From NCBI GenBank assembly GCA_029465975.1, contig CM055738.1, positions 372,001-436,000 of the forward strand: a stretch of 64,000 nt of DNA, given 5' to 3'. Below, in pieces: positions 1 through 40,914 of the stretch. Numbering within the stretch: position 1 is the first letter of the stretch; the number at the start of each line of letters is the position of its first letter. The notes under the pieces are model-generated. The model saw nothing but the letters and a program-made list of their open reading frames with translations, was not told the origin of the DNA and searched no databases. The DNA is from Dallia pectoralis. Taxonomy: Eukaryota > Chordata > Actinopteri > Esociformes > Umbridae. The position numbers were made by a program, and so were the translations under genes.

Positions 1-3000
1 CCCACTATCATAAAGAGAGACAACACATATGCAGATCTCCACTATCATAAAGAGAGACAACACATATGCAGATCCCCACTATCATAAAGAGAGACAACAC
101 ATATGCAGATCCCCACTATCATAAAGAGAGACCACACATATGCATATCTACACTATCATAAAGAGAGACCACACATATGCAGATCCCCACAATCATAAAG
201 AGAGACAACACATATGCAGATCCCCACTATCATAAAGAGAGACCACACATATGCAGATCCCCACTATCATAAAGAGAGACAACACATATGCAGATCCCCA
301 CTATCATAAAGAGAGACAACACATACGCAGATCTCCACTATCATAAAGAGAGAGAACACATATGCAGATCCCCACTATCATAAAGAGAGACAACACATAT
401 GCAGATCCCCACTATCATAAAGAGAGACCACACATATGCAGATCTCCACTATCATAAAGAGAGACAACACATATGCAGATCCCCACTATCATAAAGAGAG
501 ACAACACATACGCAGATCTCCACTATCATAAAGAGAGACAACACATATGCAGATCCCCACTATCATAAAGAGAGACAACACATATGCAGATCTCCATTAT
601 CATAAAGAGAGACCACACATATGCAGATCCCCACTATCATAAAGAGAGACAACACATATGCAGATCCCCACTATCATAAAGAGAGACAACACATATGCAG
701 ATCTCCACTATCATAAAGAGAGACAACACATATGCAGATCTCCACTATCATAAAGAGAGACAACACATATGCAGATCCCCACTATCATAAAGAGAGACAA
801 CACATATGCAGATCCCCACTATCATAAAGAGAGACAACACATATGCAGATCCCCACTATCATAAAGAGAGACAACACATATGCAGATCCCCACTATCATA
901 AAGAGAGACCACACATATGCAGATCTCCACTATCATAAAGAGAGACAACACATATGCAGATCCCCACTATCATAAAGAGAGACAACACATATGCAGATCT
1001 CCACTATCATAAAGAGAGACGACACATATGCAGATCCCCACTATCATAAAGAGAGACAACACATATGCAGATCCCCACTGTCATAAAGAGAGACAACACA
1101 TATGCAGATCCCCACTATCATAAAGAGAGACAACACATATGCAGATCCCCACTATCATAAAGAGAGACAACACATATGCAGATCCCCACTATCATAAAGA
1201 GAGACAACACATATGCAGATCTCCACTATCATAAAGAGAGACAACACATATGCAGATCCCCACTATCATAAAGAGAGACAACACATATGCAGATCCCCAC
1301 TATCATAAAGAGAGACCACACATATGCATATCTACACTATCATAAAGAGAGACCACACATATGCAGATCCCCACTATCATAAAGAGAGACAACACATATG
1401 CAGATCCCCACTATCATAAAGAGAGACCACACATATGCAGATCCCCACTATCATAAAGAGAGACAACACATATGCAGATCCCCACTATCATAAAGAGAGA
1501 CAACACATACGCAGATCTCCACTATCATAAAGAGAGAGAACACATATGCAGATCCCCACTATCATAAAGAGAGACAACACATATGCAGATCCCCACTATC
1601 ATAAAGAGAGACCACACATATGCAGATCCCCACTATCATAAAGAGAGACAACACATATATAGATCCCCACTATCATAAAGAGAGACAACACATAAGCAGA
1701 TCTCCATTATCATAAAGAGAGACCACGCATATGCAGATCCCCACTATCATAAAGAGAGACAACACATATGCAGATCCCCACTATCATAAAGAGAGACAAC
1801 ACATATGCAGATCTCCACTATCATAAAGAGAGACAACACATATGCAGATCCCCACTATCATAAAGAGAGACCACACATATGCAGATCTCCACTATCATAA
1901 AGAGAGACAACACATATGCAGATCCCCACTATCATAAAGAGAGACAACACATATGCAGATCCCCACTGTCATAAAGAGAGACCACACATATGCAGATCTC
2001 CACTATCATAAAGAGAGAGAACACATATGCAGATCCCCACTATCATAAAGAGAGACCACACATATGCAGATCTCCACTATCATAAATAGAGACAACACAT
2101 ATGCAGATCCCCACTATCATAAAGAGAGACCACACATATGCAGATCTCCACTATCATAAAGAGAGACAACACATATGCAGATCCCCACTATCATAAAGAG
2201 AGACAACACATATGCAGATCCCCACTATCATAAAGAGAGACAACACATATGCAGATCCCCACTATCATAAAGAGAGACAACACATATGCAGATCCCCACT
2301 ATCATAAAGAGAGACCACACATATGCAGATCTCCACTATCATAAAGAGAGACAACACATATGCAGATCCCCACTATCATAAAGAGAGACAACACATATGC
2401 AGATCCCCACTGTCATAAAGAGAGACCACACATATGCAGATCTCCACTATCATAAAGAGAGAGAACACATATGCAGATCCCCACTATCATAAAGAGAGAC
2501 CACACATATGCAGATCTCCACTATCATAAATAGAGACAACACATATGCAGATCCCCACTATCATAAAGAGAGACAACACATATGCAGATATCCACTATCA
2601 TAAAGAGAGACAACACATATGCAGATCCCCACTATCATAAAGAGAGACAACACATATGCAGATCCCCACTATCATAAAGAGAGACAACACATATGCAGAT
2701 CTCCACTATCATAAAGAGAGACAACACATATGCAGATCTCCACTATCATAAAGAGAGACAACACATATGCAGATCCCCACTATCATAAAGAGAGACAACA
2801 CATATGCAGATCCCCACTGTCATAAAGAGAGACAACACATATGCAGATCCCCACTATCATAAAGAGAGACAACACATATGCAGATCCCCACTATCATAAA
2901 GAGAGACAACACATATGCAGATCCCCACTATCATAAAGAGAGACCACACATATGCAGATCTCCACTGTCATAAAGAGAGACAACACATATGCAGATCTCC

Positions 3001-3190
3001 ACTGTCATAAAGAGAGACAACACATATGCAGATCCCCACTATCATAAAGAGAGACAACACATATGCAGATCCCCACTATCATAAAGAGAGACCACACATA
3101 TGCAGATCTCCACTGTCATAACGAGAGACCACACATATGCAGATCTCCACTATCATAAAGAGAGACAACACATATGCAGATCTCCACTAT
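1..3190. repeat. 37-bp minisatellite, about 86 copies
   Basis: Head-to-tail 37-bp units containing CACTATCATAAAGAGAGACA and CACATATGCAGATC, with scattered substitutions. It continues past the left edge. It lies in dip2a intron 6. Rare variants recur at fixed offsets, showing internal block duplications (see findings). Confidence 0.98.
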
Positions 3191-3502
3191 GTATATATTA
3201 GTCCTAAAGATAACGTCAAGTTAAAAACATGTTGATTGTCTGTTTGTTCTCACAGTTTCTTTACATGTTTCCAATTTGATTTTTGTGACAGGTCTCATCA
3301 CCAACCACCATAAACTTTTAAACAGTTTGTAACACTGTGACTGTTCAGATAGATGGCATTTTACTAGATCCTAATTGGCTGATGGAAGGTGCTTTTCTGA
3401 TCCCTAACTGGCTGAGATGATTCACAAGGAACATGATATGCTGCCATAGTAATAAAATCTATTGTTAGGTTGTCAGGGTAACAGAGCTACTCTGGGACTC
3501 AC
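3191..3502. other. dip2a intron 6, non-repetitive stretch
   Basis: Single-copy AT-rich sequence between the 37-bp array and the exon 6 donor. It contains a degenerate direct repeat (GATCC-TAATTGGCTGA / GATCCCTAACTGGCTGA, about 3366-3417). No other feature recognised. Confidence 0.6.
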
Positions 3503-30517
<27,015 letters not shown>

Positions 30518-30600
30518 TATGATAAAGTTAGACAGTCCGGTTAAATGACAGACAGTCCGGTTAAATGACAGGGCGCTGTCCAATCTCCCGAGACCTGTGT
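30518..30600 (-). promoter_or_regulatory. dip2a: dip2a 5' leader with 21-bp direct duplication
   Basis: Immediately upstream of the dip2a ATG, the stretch containing GACAGTCCGGTTAAATGACA occurs twice in tandem (about 30531-30571 on the plus strand). It is probably 5' UTR. No TATA box or transcription start can be fixed from sequence alone, and a 37-bp minisatellite begins about 25 bp further upstream. Confidence 0.4.
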
Positions 30601-30624
30601 CTGCTTCTCGGGTGAACCAGGCAG

Positions 30625-30990
30625 GTGGTGTCTGGTGATTGTTAGCTGCTAGGTGGCTACAGTGGTGGCTGTTAGCTGCTAGGTGGCTACAGTGGTGTCT
30701 GGTGATGGTTAGCTGCTAGGTGGCTACAGTGGTGTCTGGTGATGGTTAGCTGCTAGGTGGCTACAGTGGTGTCTGGTGATGGTTAGCTGCTAGGTGGCTA
30801 CAGTGGTGTCTGGTGATGGTTAGCTGCTAGGTGGCTACAGTGGTGTCTGGTGATGGTTAGCTGCTAGGTGGCTACAGTGGTGTCTGGTGATGGTTAGCTG
30901 CTAGGTGGCTACAGTGGTGTCTGGTGATGGTTAGCTGCTAGGTGGCTACAGTGGTGTCTGGTGATTGTTAGCTGCTAGGTGGCTATAGTG
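30625..30990. repeat. 37-bp minisatellite just upstream of dip2a, about 10 copies
   Basis: Units contain TTAGCTGCTAGGTGGCTACA and GTGGTGTCTGGTGATGG. It begins about 108 bp upstream of the dip2a start codon, so it lies in the 5' UTR or core promoter region. It is unrelated to the 37-bp array at 1-3190. Confidence 0.97.
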
Positions 30991-31040
30991 CAGCAGACAG
31001 ATGTGGATAAAGCCCTGCCTCACTCTGGCACAGACTGTCA

Positions 31041-31805
31041 TTGTCACATTCTGCATCTCATTACATATATTACTTTAACTACACATTCCGCATGTCATTA
31101 CATGTATAACTTTAACTATACATTCTGCGTCTCTCATTACATGTATTACTTTAACTACACATTCTGCATCTCATTACATGACATTACTTTAACTACACAT
31201 TCCGCATCTCTCATTACATGTATTACTTTAACTACACATTCCGTGTCTCTCATTACACGAATTATTTTAACTACACCTTCCGCGTCTCTCATTACACATA
31301 TTACTTTAACTACACATTCCGCGTCTCATTACATTTATTACTTTAACTACACATTCTGCGTCTCTCATTACATGTATTACTTAAACTACACATTCCGCAT
31401 CTCATTACATTACTTTAACTTCACATTCCGCATCTCTCATTACATGACATTACTTTAACTGAACATTCTGCATCTCATTACACGTATTACTTTAACTACA
31501 CATTCCGCATCTCTCATTACACGTATTACATTAACTACACATTCCACGTCTTTCATTACACGTATTACTTTAACTGCACATTCCGCATCTCTCATTACAT
31601 GTATCACTTTAACTACACATTCCGCATCTTTCATTACACGTATCACTTTAGCTACACATTCCCTATCTCTCATTACATATATCACTTTAACTACACATTC
31701 CGTGTCTTTCATTACACATATCACCTAAGCTACACATTCCATATCTCTCATTACATGTATCACTTTAACTACATATTCTGTGTCTCTCATTACATGGCGT
31801 TATGT
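31041..31805. repeat. 39-bp degenerate minisatellite, about 20 copies
   Basis: Units contain CATTACATGTATTACTTTAA and CTACACATTCCGCATCTCT, more diverged than most arrays here, suggesting greater age. Confidence 0.93.
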
Positions 31806-32580
31806 TACATATGACACAGCAGAGGGTCGACTACTAAAAAACAGCACATTCCACAAGGCAGCACTTTTCGGCATAGCCTGGGAAATTTTGACAAGCAGAC
31901 TTGACAGTTATCCTGGATGTCCATCTAGTGGATGGATGCAGTAACGCTGGAAACTTAAATTAACCTTGCTGAGATCTGGAAAACTGTCCATTTATACACA
32001 ACTCCAAAAAATAAGGGAAGATCATCACAGTATAACAACAAGTGAATAAGTATACTGAGTCACATTAGTTCTGCTTTTTCATTTACATTTTATTTTTCAG
32101 TCAGCTCCGGGGGGGTCTAGGCCCCTGTGAAGAACCGCCACTGACCGACGTCATGCAAAGACCCACGCCAAAATGTCTGGCAACATATTGAAAGTTACTC
32201 GCTCATGCCAAGCAAATAAAATATATCATGCGATCTTGTGTATAAAATGTGGTAATTCTGAGCAAGCATGACTTATGGACTACTCAGTTTAGAAAACTTG
32301 AAGTAATCAGACATCAAGAAAGAGATCATACTATTTTAGCTACATTATGTTGCTAAAAGTGTACAAGTTCTCATAAATAGGTACATTATATCATACTAAT
32401 GTGCATTGAATCTACATGGAATTTGATCAAAGAATTACAATGTCCATTGAACAATATGATCAGAAGATGCTTATGAATATGTTTTAAGGGATAAAAACAG
32501 TTTGTGAGTCTGGGATATGGTGCCCTGATGCTCCGGCAGTGTAAACAGACAGTAGCCTAGGTGGTTATAGTCTTTTATTT
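31806..32580. other. Intergenic, non-repetitive stretch upstream of dip2a
   Basis: About 775 bp of single-copy sequence. No open frame or repeat recognised. Confidence 0.5.
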
Positions 32581-33150
32581 AAGTGTCATGCTTTTATTAC
32601 TCTTTTATTATGATATATGCATTGCACAGAAGGGAGATGACAGCTGTTGATACGTTCCACTGTCTTAACCATCCTCTGGAGAGCTTTGCAATCAGCACTG
32701 GAGCAGCTGCCAGTTTGTGAGGATACTTTCAATGGTGCACCTGCATAAATTGGTAAAAGTTTTTGAAGACCTGCTGTCACATTGTAAGTGAGGTGCAGAA
32801 GAACCAGGCGCTGAGCAGATATCCTGTTTGTGGGTTTTATTTACTGATTAATAACTGATTCAAATGAAATGGTGCTATTGAGCGCTTACAAATAACAACA
32901 CAACGACAAAGTGGCCACACAGTCCTGAGTGTACAAGAGGGGACTGAGAACGCAGCCCTGAGCCCTGCTCCCGTGCTAAGGGTCAGTGCAGAGGAGGTGA
33001 TGTTGCCCATTCTCACCACCTGGGGTCTGCTCATCAGCAAGTACAAGATCCACCTGAGCTTAGGAATGAGTTTAGCGGGTACAAATAGTTGAATATTGAG
33101 CTGTAATCCAGTGTGTATCATCAGGGTGATTGCATAAAACATAGGTCTAT
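32581..33150 (-). mobile_element. Decayed Rex1/CR1-like LINE remnant
   Basis: Minus-strand fragments RPQVVRMGNITSSALTLSTG (about 32960-33050) and KALQRMVKTVERINSCHLPS (about 32620-32690) resemble parts of the Rex1-like reverse transcriptase seen at 56339-57236 and 61857-62640. The catalytic FADD motif between them is gone, and the fragments are separated by shifts. Confidence 0.65.
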
Positions 33151-33339
33151 TTCGCTAGTATGCAAATTGAAAAGGGTCCAAAATGTCTGGAACATCAGAG
33201 CAGATGTGAGTTCCCAAATGATTTTTAAGCAAACAAATCAATGACAAATCAACACTGCCCCTTTTGACCTACAAAAAACAATATTCCAGGCAAACACTGT
33301 CCTCCACCCACTCACAGCCCCCGCACTGTCCTCCTTCCC

Positions 33340-34222
33340 CTTCCCATGTCATGTAGGATATACCCCCTCCCCATGTCATGTAGGACACCCCCTCCCCATG
33401 TCATGTAGGACACACCCCCTCACCATGTCATGTAGGACACCCCCTCCCCATGTCATGTAGGACACCCCCCTCCCCATGTCATGTAGTACCCCCCTCCCCA
33501 TGTCATGTAGGACACCCCCCTCCCCATGTCATGTAGGACACACCCCCTCCCCATGTCATGTAGGACACCCCCTCCCCATGTCATGTAGGACACCCCCCTC
33601 CCCATGACATGTAGGACACACCCCCTCCCCATGTCATGTAGGACACCCCCTTCCCATGTCATGTAGGACACACCCCCTCCCCATGTCATGTAGGGCACCC
33701 CCCTTCCCATGTTATGTAGGACACCCCCCTCCCCATGTCATGTAGGACACCCCCCTCTCCATGTCTTGTAGGACACCCCCCTCCCCATGTCTTGTAGGAC
33801 ACCACCCTCCCCATGTCATGTAGGACACCCCCTCTCCATGTCATGTAGGACACCCCCTTCCCATGTCTTGTAGGACACCCCCTTCCCATGTCATGTAGGA
33901 CACACCCCTCCCCATGTCATGTAGGACACACCCCCTCCCCATGTCATGTAGGACACCCCCCCTCCCCATGTCTTGTAGGACACCACCCTCCCCATGTCAT
34001 GTAGGACACACCCCCTCCCCATGTCATGTAGGACACCCCCTCCCCATGTCTTGTAGGACACCACCCTCCCCATGTCATGTAAGACACCCCCCTCCCCATG
34101 TCATGTAGGACACACCCCCTCCCCATGTCATGTAGGACACACCCCCTCCCCATGTCATGTAGGACACCCCCCTCTCCATGTCATGTAGGACACCTCCTTC
34201 CCTCCCCAGGTCTAGTAAGACT
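33340..34222. repeat. 25-28-bp minisatellite, about 33 copies
   Basis: Units of CCCCATGTCATGTAGGACAC followed by 2-8 C/A-rich bases of variable length (ACCCCCT, CCCCT), so the period drifts. Gly/Tyr/Met/Thr-rich translations are spurious. Intergenic. Confidence 0.95.
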
Positions 34223-34479
34223 CCCCCTTCCCCTGGTCAGGTGGAAGTGAAATATATATTTTTAATTTTTATAAAACATAAAGCCATGGGTTGTAGTCCA
34301 CCCTCTCTGCATTCAGAATGTGCCCTATTCATAGTTATGTCACACTATCTGTAGGCGCACTGGACCAGAGAAAAGGAGTACCCACTGAATTTCCATGATT
34401 TAACCTCCCTAGGAATCAACAGCCGGGGTTTCACTTACCCAGTGACATTCACCTAGAGGTCGTGATGCATTTCTGTATG
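34223..34479. other. Intergenic, non-repetitive stretch
   Basis: About 257 bp with no recognised feature. Confidence 0.4.
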
Positions 34480-34753
34480 GAGACTGTCCAATAGCAGTAG
34501 AGCTGTATCTCAGACTGTCCAATAGCAGTAGAGCTGTATCTCAGACTGTCCAATAGCAGTAGAGCTGTATCTCAGACTGTCCAATAGCAGTAGAGCTGTA
34601 TCTCAGACTGTCCAATAGCAGTAGAGCTGTATCTCAGACTGTCCAATAGCAGTAGAGCTGTATCTCAGACTGTCCAATAGCAGTAGAGCTGTATCTCAGA
34701 CTGTCCAATAGCAGTAGAGCTGTTTCTCAGACTGTCCAATAGCAGTAGAGCTC
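34480..34753. repeat. 31-bp minisatellite, about 9 copies
   Basis: Units contain AGACTGTCCAATAGCAGTAG and AGCTGTATCTC, nearly perfect. Confidence 0.97.
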
Positions 34754-35318
34754 GGAGCTCCAGCTATCTGCGTGGTGATTGGAGGATCATTCAGGGTCAC
34801 ATGACCGATCAACACGTATGATGAAAACCACAGAATAACCTGGATAACCTGATGTGCTGTTACCTCATGGAACCAATATAATCACCTGTTTGGGTAAGTC
34901 ATATATGGCTGGTTAGGGCTAGTGTTAGGGCTAGTGTTAGGGCTAATGCTAACCCTAGTACCCAGCTAGCACACGTTAGTATATCACGCTTCCTAGTCGC
35001 CCTTATTTTCAACAGGGTTCTTTTTTTAAATACGTGGAAACCTTCAAGGCTTTAGAATGATAAAACAATCTAGGTTTGTAAGTTGAAGACCGCATACATC
35101 TGATTCCTGATCAGTTTCTAGGTTTGTAAGACAGCATACATCTGATTCCTGATCAGCTTCTAGGTTTGTAAGTTGAAGACCGCATACACCTTATTAGCTT
35201 CTCGACCTGCTATCGGCTAAACGGGCTGCCAATGGTAGTTTATGGTTAGATAATGTCACCTTTATGGAGTGGGAGACCCGCTAGTCCCTGATGTGTTCGT
35301 TGGTTTGGCCATGTTAAC
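34754..35318. other. Intergenic stretch with a three-copy 40-48-bp repeat
   Basis: Mostly single-copy. At 35070-35195 a unit with CTAGGTTTGTAAGTTGAAGA and TCTGATTCCTGATCAG occurs three times (one copy lacks 8 bp). TAGGGCTAGTGT occurs several times near 34915-34945. Confidence 0.7.
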
Positions 35319-35361
35319 TATGCTATATGTATGTATGCTATATGTATGTATGTATGTATGC

Positions 35362-35393
<32 letters not shown>

Positions 35394-35462
35394 TGTATGT
35401 ATGTATGTATGTATGCTATATGTATGTATGTATGTATGCTATATGTATGTATGTATGTATGC

Positions 35463-35494
<32 letters not shown>

Positions 35495-35509
35495 TGTATG
35501 TATGTATGC

Positions 35510-35541
<32 letters not shown>

Positions 35542-35731
35542 TGTATGTATGTATGTATGCTATATGTATGTATGTATGCTATATGTATGTATGTATGCTA
35601 TATGTATGTATGTATGCTATATGTATGTATGTATGCTATGTATGTATGTATGTATGTATGTATGTATGTATGTATGTATGTATGTATGTATGTATGTATG
35701 CTATATGTATGTATGTTATATGTATGTATGT

Positions 35732-35763
<32 letters not shown>

Positions 35764-36153
35764 TGTATGTATGCTATATGTATGTATGTATGCTATATGT
35801 ATGTATGTATGCTATATGTATGTATGTATGCTATATGTATGTATGTATGCTATATGTATGTATGTATGCTATATGTATGTATGTATGCTATATGTATGTA
35901 TGTATGCTATATGTATGTATGTATGCTATATGTATGTATGTATGCTATATGTATGTATGTATGCTATATGTATGTATGTATGCTATATGTATGTATGTAT
36001 GCTATATGTATGTATGTATGTATGTATGCTATATGTATGTATGTATGCTATATGTATGTATGTATGCTATATGTATGTATGTATGCTATATGTATGTATG
36101 TATGTATGCTATATGTATGTATGTTATATGTATGTATGTTATATGTATGTATG

Positions 36154-36184
<31 letters not shown>

Positions 36185-36460
36185 CTATATGTATGTATGT
36201 ATGTATGTATGCTATATGTTTGTATTCTATATGTATGTATGTATGTATGCTATATGTATGTATGTATATGTATGTATGTATGTATGCTATATGTATGTAT
36301 GCTATGTATGTATGTATGTATGTATGCTATATGTATGTATGTATGCTATATGTATGTATGTATGCTATATGTATGTATGTATGCTATATGTATGCTATAT
36401 GTATGTATATGCTATGTATGTATGTATGTATGTATGCTATATGTATGTATGTATGTATGC

Positions 36461-36492
<32 letters not shown>

Positions 36493-37142
36493 TGTATGTA
36501 TGTATGCTATATGTATGTATGTATGCTATATGTATGTATGTATGCTATATGTATGTATGTATGCTATATGTATGTATGTATGCTATATGTATGTATGTAT
36601 GCTATATGTATGTATGTATGCTATATGTATGTATATGTATGTATGTATGTATGCTATATGTATGTATGTATGCTATATGTATGTATGTTATGTATGTATG
36701 TATGTTATATGTATGTATGCTATATGTATGTATGTATGTATGTATGCTATATGTATGTATGTATGCTATATGTATGTATGTATGCTATATGTATGTATGT
36801 ATGCTATATGTATGTATGTATGCTATATGTATGTATGTATGCTATATGTATGTATGTATGCTATATGTATGTATGTATGCTATATGTATGTATGTATGCT
36901 ATATGTATGTATGTATGCTATATATGTATGTATGTATGCTATATGTATGTATGTATGCTATATGTATGTATGTATGTATGCTATATGTATGTATGTATGT
37001 ATGTATGCTATATATGTATGTATGCTATATGTATGTGTATGTATGCTATATGTATGTATGTATGCTATATGTATGTATGTATGTATGCTATATGTATGTA
37101 TGTATGTATGTATATGTATGTGCTATATGTATGTATGTATGC

Positions 37143-37174
<32 letters not shown>

Positions 37175-37630
37175 TGCTATGTATGTATGTATGTATGCTA
37201 TATGTATGTATGTATGCTATATGTATGTATGTATGCTATATGTATGTATGTATGCTATATGTATGTATGTATGCTATATGTATGTATGTATGCTATATGT
37301 ATGTATGTATGCTATATGTATGTATGTATGCTATATGTATATGTATGTATGTATGTATGTATATGTATGCTATATGTATGTATGTATGTATGTATGTGCT
37401 ATATGTATGTATGTATGCTATATGTATGTATGTATGTATGCTATGTATGTATGTATGTATGTATGCTATATGTATGTATGTATGCTATATGTATGTATGT
37501 ATATGTATGCTATATGTATGTATGTATGCTATATGTATGTATGTATGCTATATGTATGTATGTATGTATGCTATATGTATGTATGTATGCTATGTATGTA
37601 TGTATGCTATATGTATGTATGTATGTATGC

Positions 37631-37662
<32 letters not shown>

Positions 37663-37841
37663 TGTATGTATGTATGTATGTATGCTATGTATGTATGCTA
37701 TATGTATGTATGTATGTATGTATATGTATGTATGTATATGTATGTATGCTATATGTATGTATGCTATATGTATGTATGTATGCTATATGTATGTATGTAT
37801 GTATGCTATATGTATGTGTATATGTATGTATGTATGTATGC

Positions 37842-37873
<32 letters not shown>

Positions 37874-37914
37874 TGCTATATGTATGTATGTATGCTATAT
37901 GTATGTATGTATGC

Positions 37915-37946
<32 letters not shown>

Positions 37947-38220
37947 TGCTATGTATGTATGTATGTATGTATGCTATATGTATGTATGTATGTATGTATG
38001 CTATATGTATGTATGTATGCTATATGTATGTATGTATATGTATGTATGTATGCTATATGTATGTATGTATGCTATATGTATGTATGTATGCTATATGTAT
38101 GTATGTATGCTATATGTATGTATGTATGCTATATGTATGTATGTATGCTATATGTATGTATGTATGCTATATGTATGTATGTATGCTGTATGTATGTATG
38201 CTATATGTATGTATGTATGC

Positions 38221-38252
<32 letters not shown>

Positions 38253-38426
38253 TGCTATATGTATGTATGTATGTATGCTATATGTATGTATGTATGTATG
38301 CTATATGTATGTATGTATGTATGCTATATGTATGTATGTATGTATGTATGCTATATGTATGTATGTATGTATGCTATATGTATGTATGTATGTATATATA
38401 TGTATGTATGCTATATGTATGTATGC

Positions 38427-38458
<32 letters not shown>

Positions 38459-38592
38459 TGTATGTATGTATGCTATATGTATGTATGTATGTATGTATGC
38501 TGTATGTATGTATGTATGCTGTATGTATGTATGTATGCTGTATGTATGTATGTATGTATGTATGTATGTATGTATGCTATATGTATGTATGT

Positions 38593-38624
<32 letters not shown>

Positions 38625-40914
38625 TGTATGTATTTTAAATGTATGTATGTATGTATGTATGTATGTATGTATGTATGTATGCTATATGTGTGTATGTATG
38701 CTATATGTATGTATGCTATATGCATGTATTCTATATGCATGTATGCTATATGTATGTATGCTATATGCATGTATGCTATATGCATGTATGCTATATGCAT
38801 GTATGCTATATGCATGTATGCTATATGCATGTATGCTATATGTATGTATGCTATATGTATGTATGTATGCTATATGTATGTATGTATGCTATATGTGTGT
38901 ATGTATGCTATATGTATGTATGCTATATGCATGTATGCTATATGCATGTATGCTATATGCATGTATGCTATATGCATGTATGCTATATGCATGTATGCTA
39001 TATGCATGTATGCTATATGCATGTATGTTATATGTATGTATGTTATATGTATGTATGCTATATGTATGTATGTATGTATGTTATATGTATGTATGCTATA
39101 TGTATGTATGTATGTATGTATGTATGCTATATGTTTGTATTCTATATGTATGTATGTATGTATGCTATATGTATGTATGTATGCTATATGTGTGTATGTA
39201 TGCTATATGCATGTATGCTATATGCATGTATGCTATATGCATGTATGCTATATGCATGTATGCTATATGCATGTATGCTATATGCATGTATGCTATATGC
39301 ATGTATGCTATATGCATGTATGCTATATGTATGTATGCTATATGTATGTATGTATGCTATATGTATGTATGTATGCTATATGTATGTATGTATGTATGCT
39401 ATATGTATGTATGTATGCTATATGCATGTATGCTATATGCATGTATGCTATATGTATGTATGCTATATGTATGTATGTATGCTATATGTATGTATGTATG
39501 CTATATGTATGTATGTATGCTATATGTATGTATGTATGCTATATGTATGTATGTATGCTATATGTATGTATGTATGCTATATGTATGTATGTATGCTATA
39601 TGTATGTATGTATGCTATATGTATGTATGTATGTATGCTATATGTATGTATGTATGCTATATGTATGTATGTATGCTATATGTATGTATGCTATATGTAT
39701 GTATGTATGCTATATGTATGTATGCTATATGTATGTATGCTATATGTATGTATGTATGCTATATGTATGTATGTATGCTATATGTATGTATGTATGCTAT
39801 ATGTATGTATGCTATATGTATGTATGTATGTATGTATGCTATATGTATGTATGTATGCTATATGTATGTATGTATGCTATATGTATGTATGTATGCTATA
39901 TGTATGCTATATGTATGTATGTATGCTATATGTATGTATGTATGTATGCTATATGTATGTATGTTATATGTATGTATGCTATATGTATGTATGTATGTAT
40001 GTATGTATGCTATATGTTTGTATTCTATATGTATGTATGTATGCTATATGTATGTATGCTATATGTATGTATGCTATATGTATGTATGCTATATGTATGT
40101 ATGCTATATGTATGTATGTATGCTATATGTGTGTATGTATGCTATATGTATGTATGCTATATGCATGTATGCTATATGCATGTATGCTATATGCATGTAT
40201 GCTATATGCATGTATGCTATATGCATGTATGCTATATGTATGTATGCTATATGTATGTATGTATGCTATATGTATGTATGTATGCTATATGTATGTATGC
40301 TATATGCATGTATGCTCTATGCATGTATGCTATATGTATGTATGTATGTATGCTATATGTATGTATGTATGTATGCTACATGTATGTATGCTATATGTAT
40401 GTATGTATGTATGCTATATGTATGTATGTATGCTGTATGTATGTATGCTATATGTATGTATGTATGCTATATGTATGTATGCTATATGTATGCTATATGT
40501 ATGTATGCTATATGTATGCTATATGTATGTATGCTATATGTATGTATGCTATATGCATGTATGCTATATGCATGTATGCTATATGCATGTATGCTATATG
40601 TATGTATGCTATATGCATGTATGCTATATGCATGTATGCTATATGCATGTATGCTATATGTATGTATGTATGCTATATGTATGTATGTATGCTATATGTA
40701 TGTATGTATGCTATATGTATGTATGTATGCTATATGTATGTATGTATGCTATATGTATGTATGTATGCTATATGTATGTATGTATGTATATGTATGTATG
40801 TATGTATGTATGTATGCTATATGTATGTATGTATGCTATATGTATGCTGTATGCTATATGCATGTATGCTATATGCATGTATGCTATATGTATGTATGCT
40901 ATATGTATGTATGC
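35319..40914. repeat. TATG-rich composite satellite, 5.6 kb
   Basis: Mixture of (TATG)n and GCTATATG in units of 15, 19, 23 or more bp, the commonest being GCTATATGTATGTATGTAT. From 38700 on, 15-bp GCTATATGCATGTAT units form separate blocks. It has no stops in any plus-strand frame over kilobases, giving apparent proteins of over 1,800 residues (Met-Tyr-Val-Cys) that are artefacts. It resumes after transposons at 42499 and 44218. Confidence 0.97.

Noticed and set aside
1..3190. Regular 37-bp repeats suggesting a CRISPR array
   Set aside because: Units abut directly with no unique spacers, and the context is eukaryotic.
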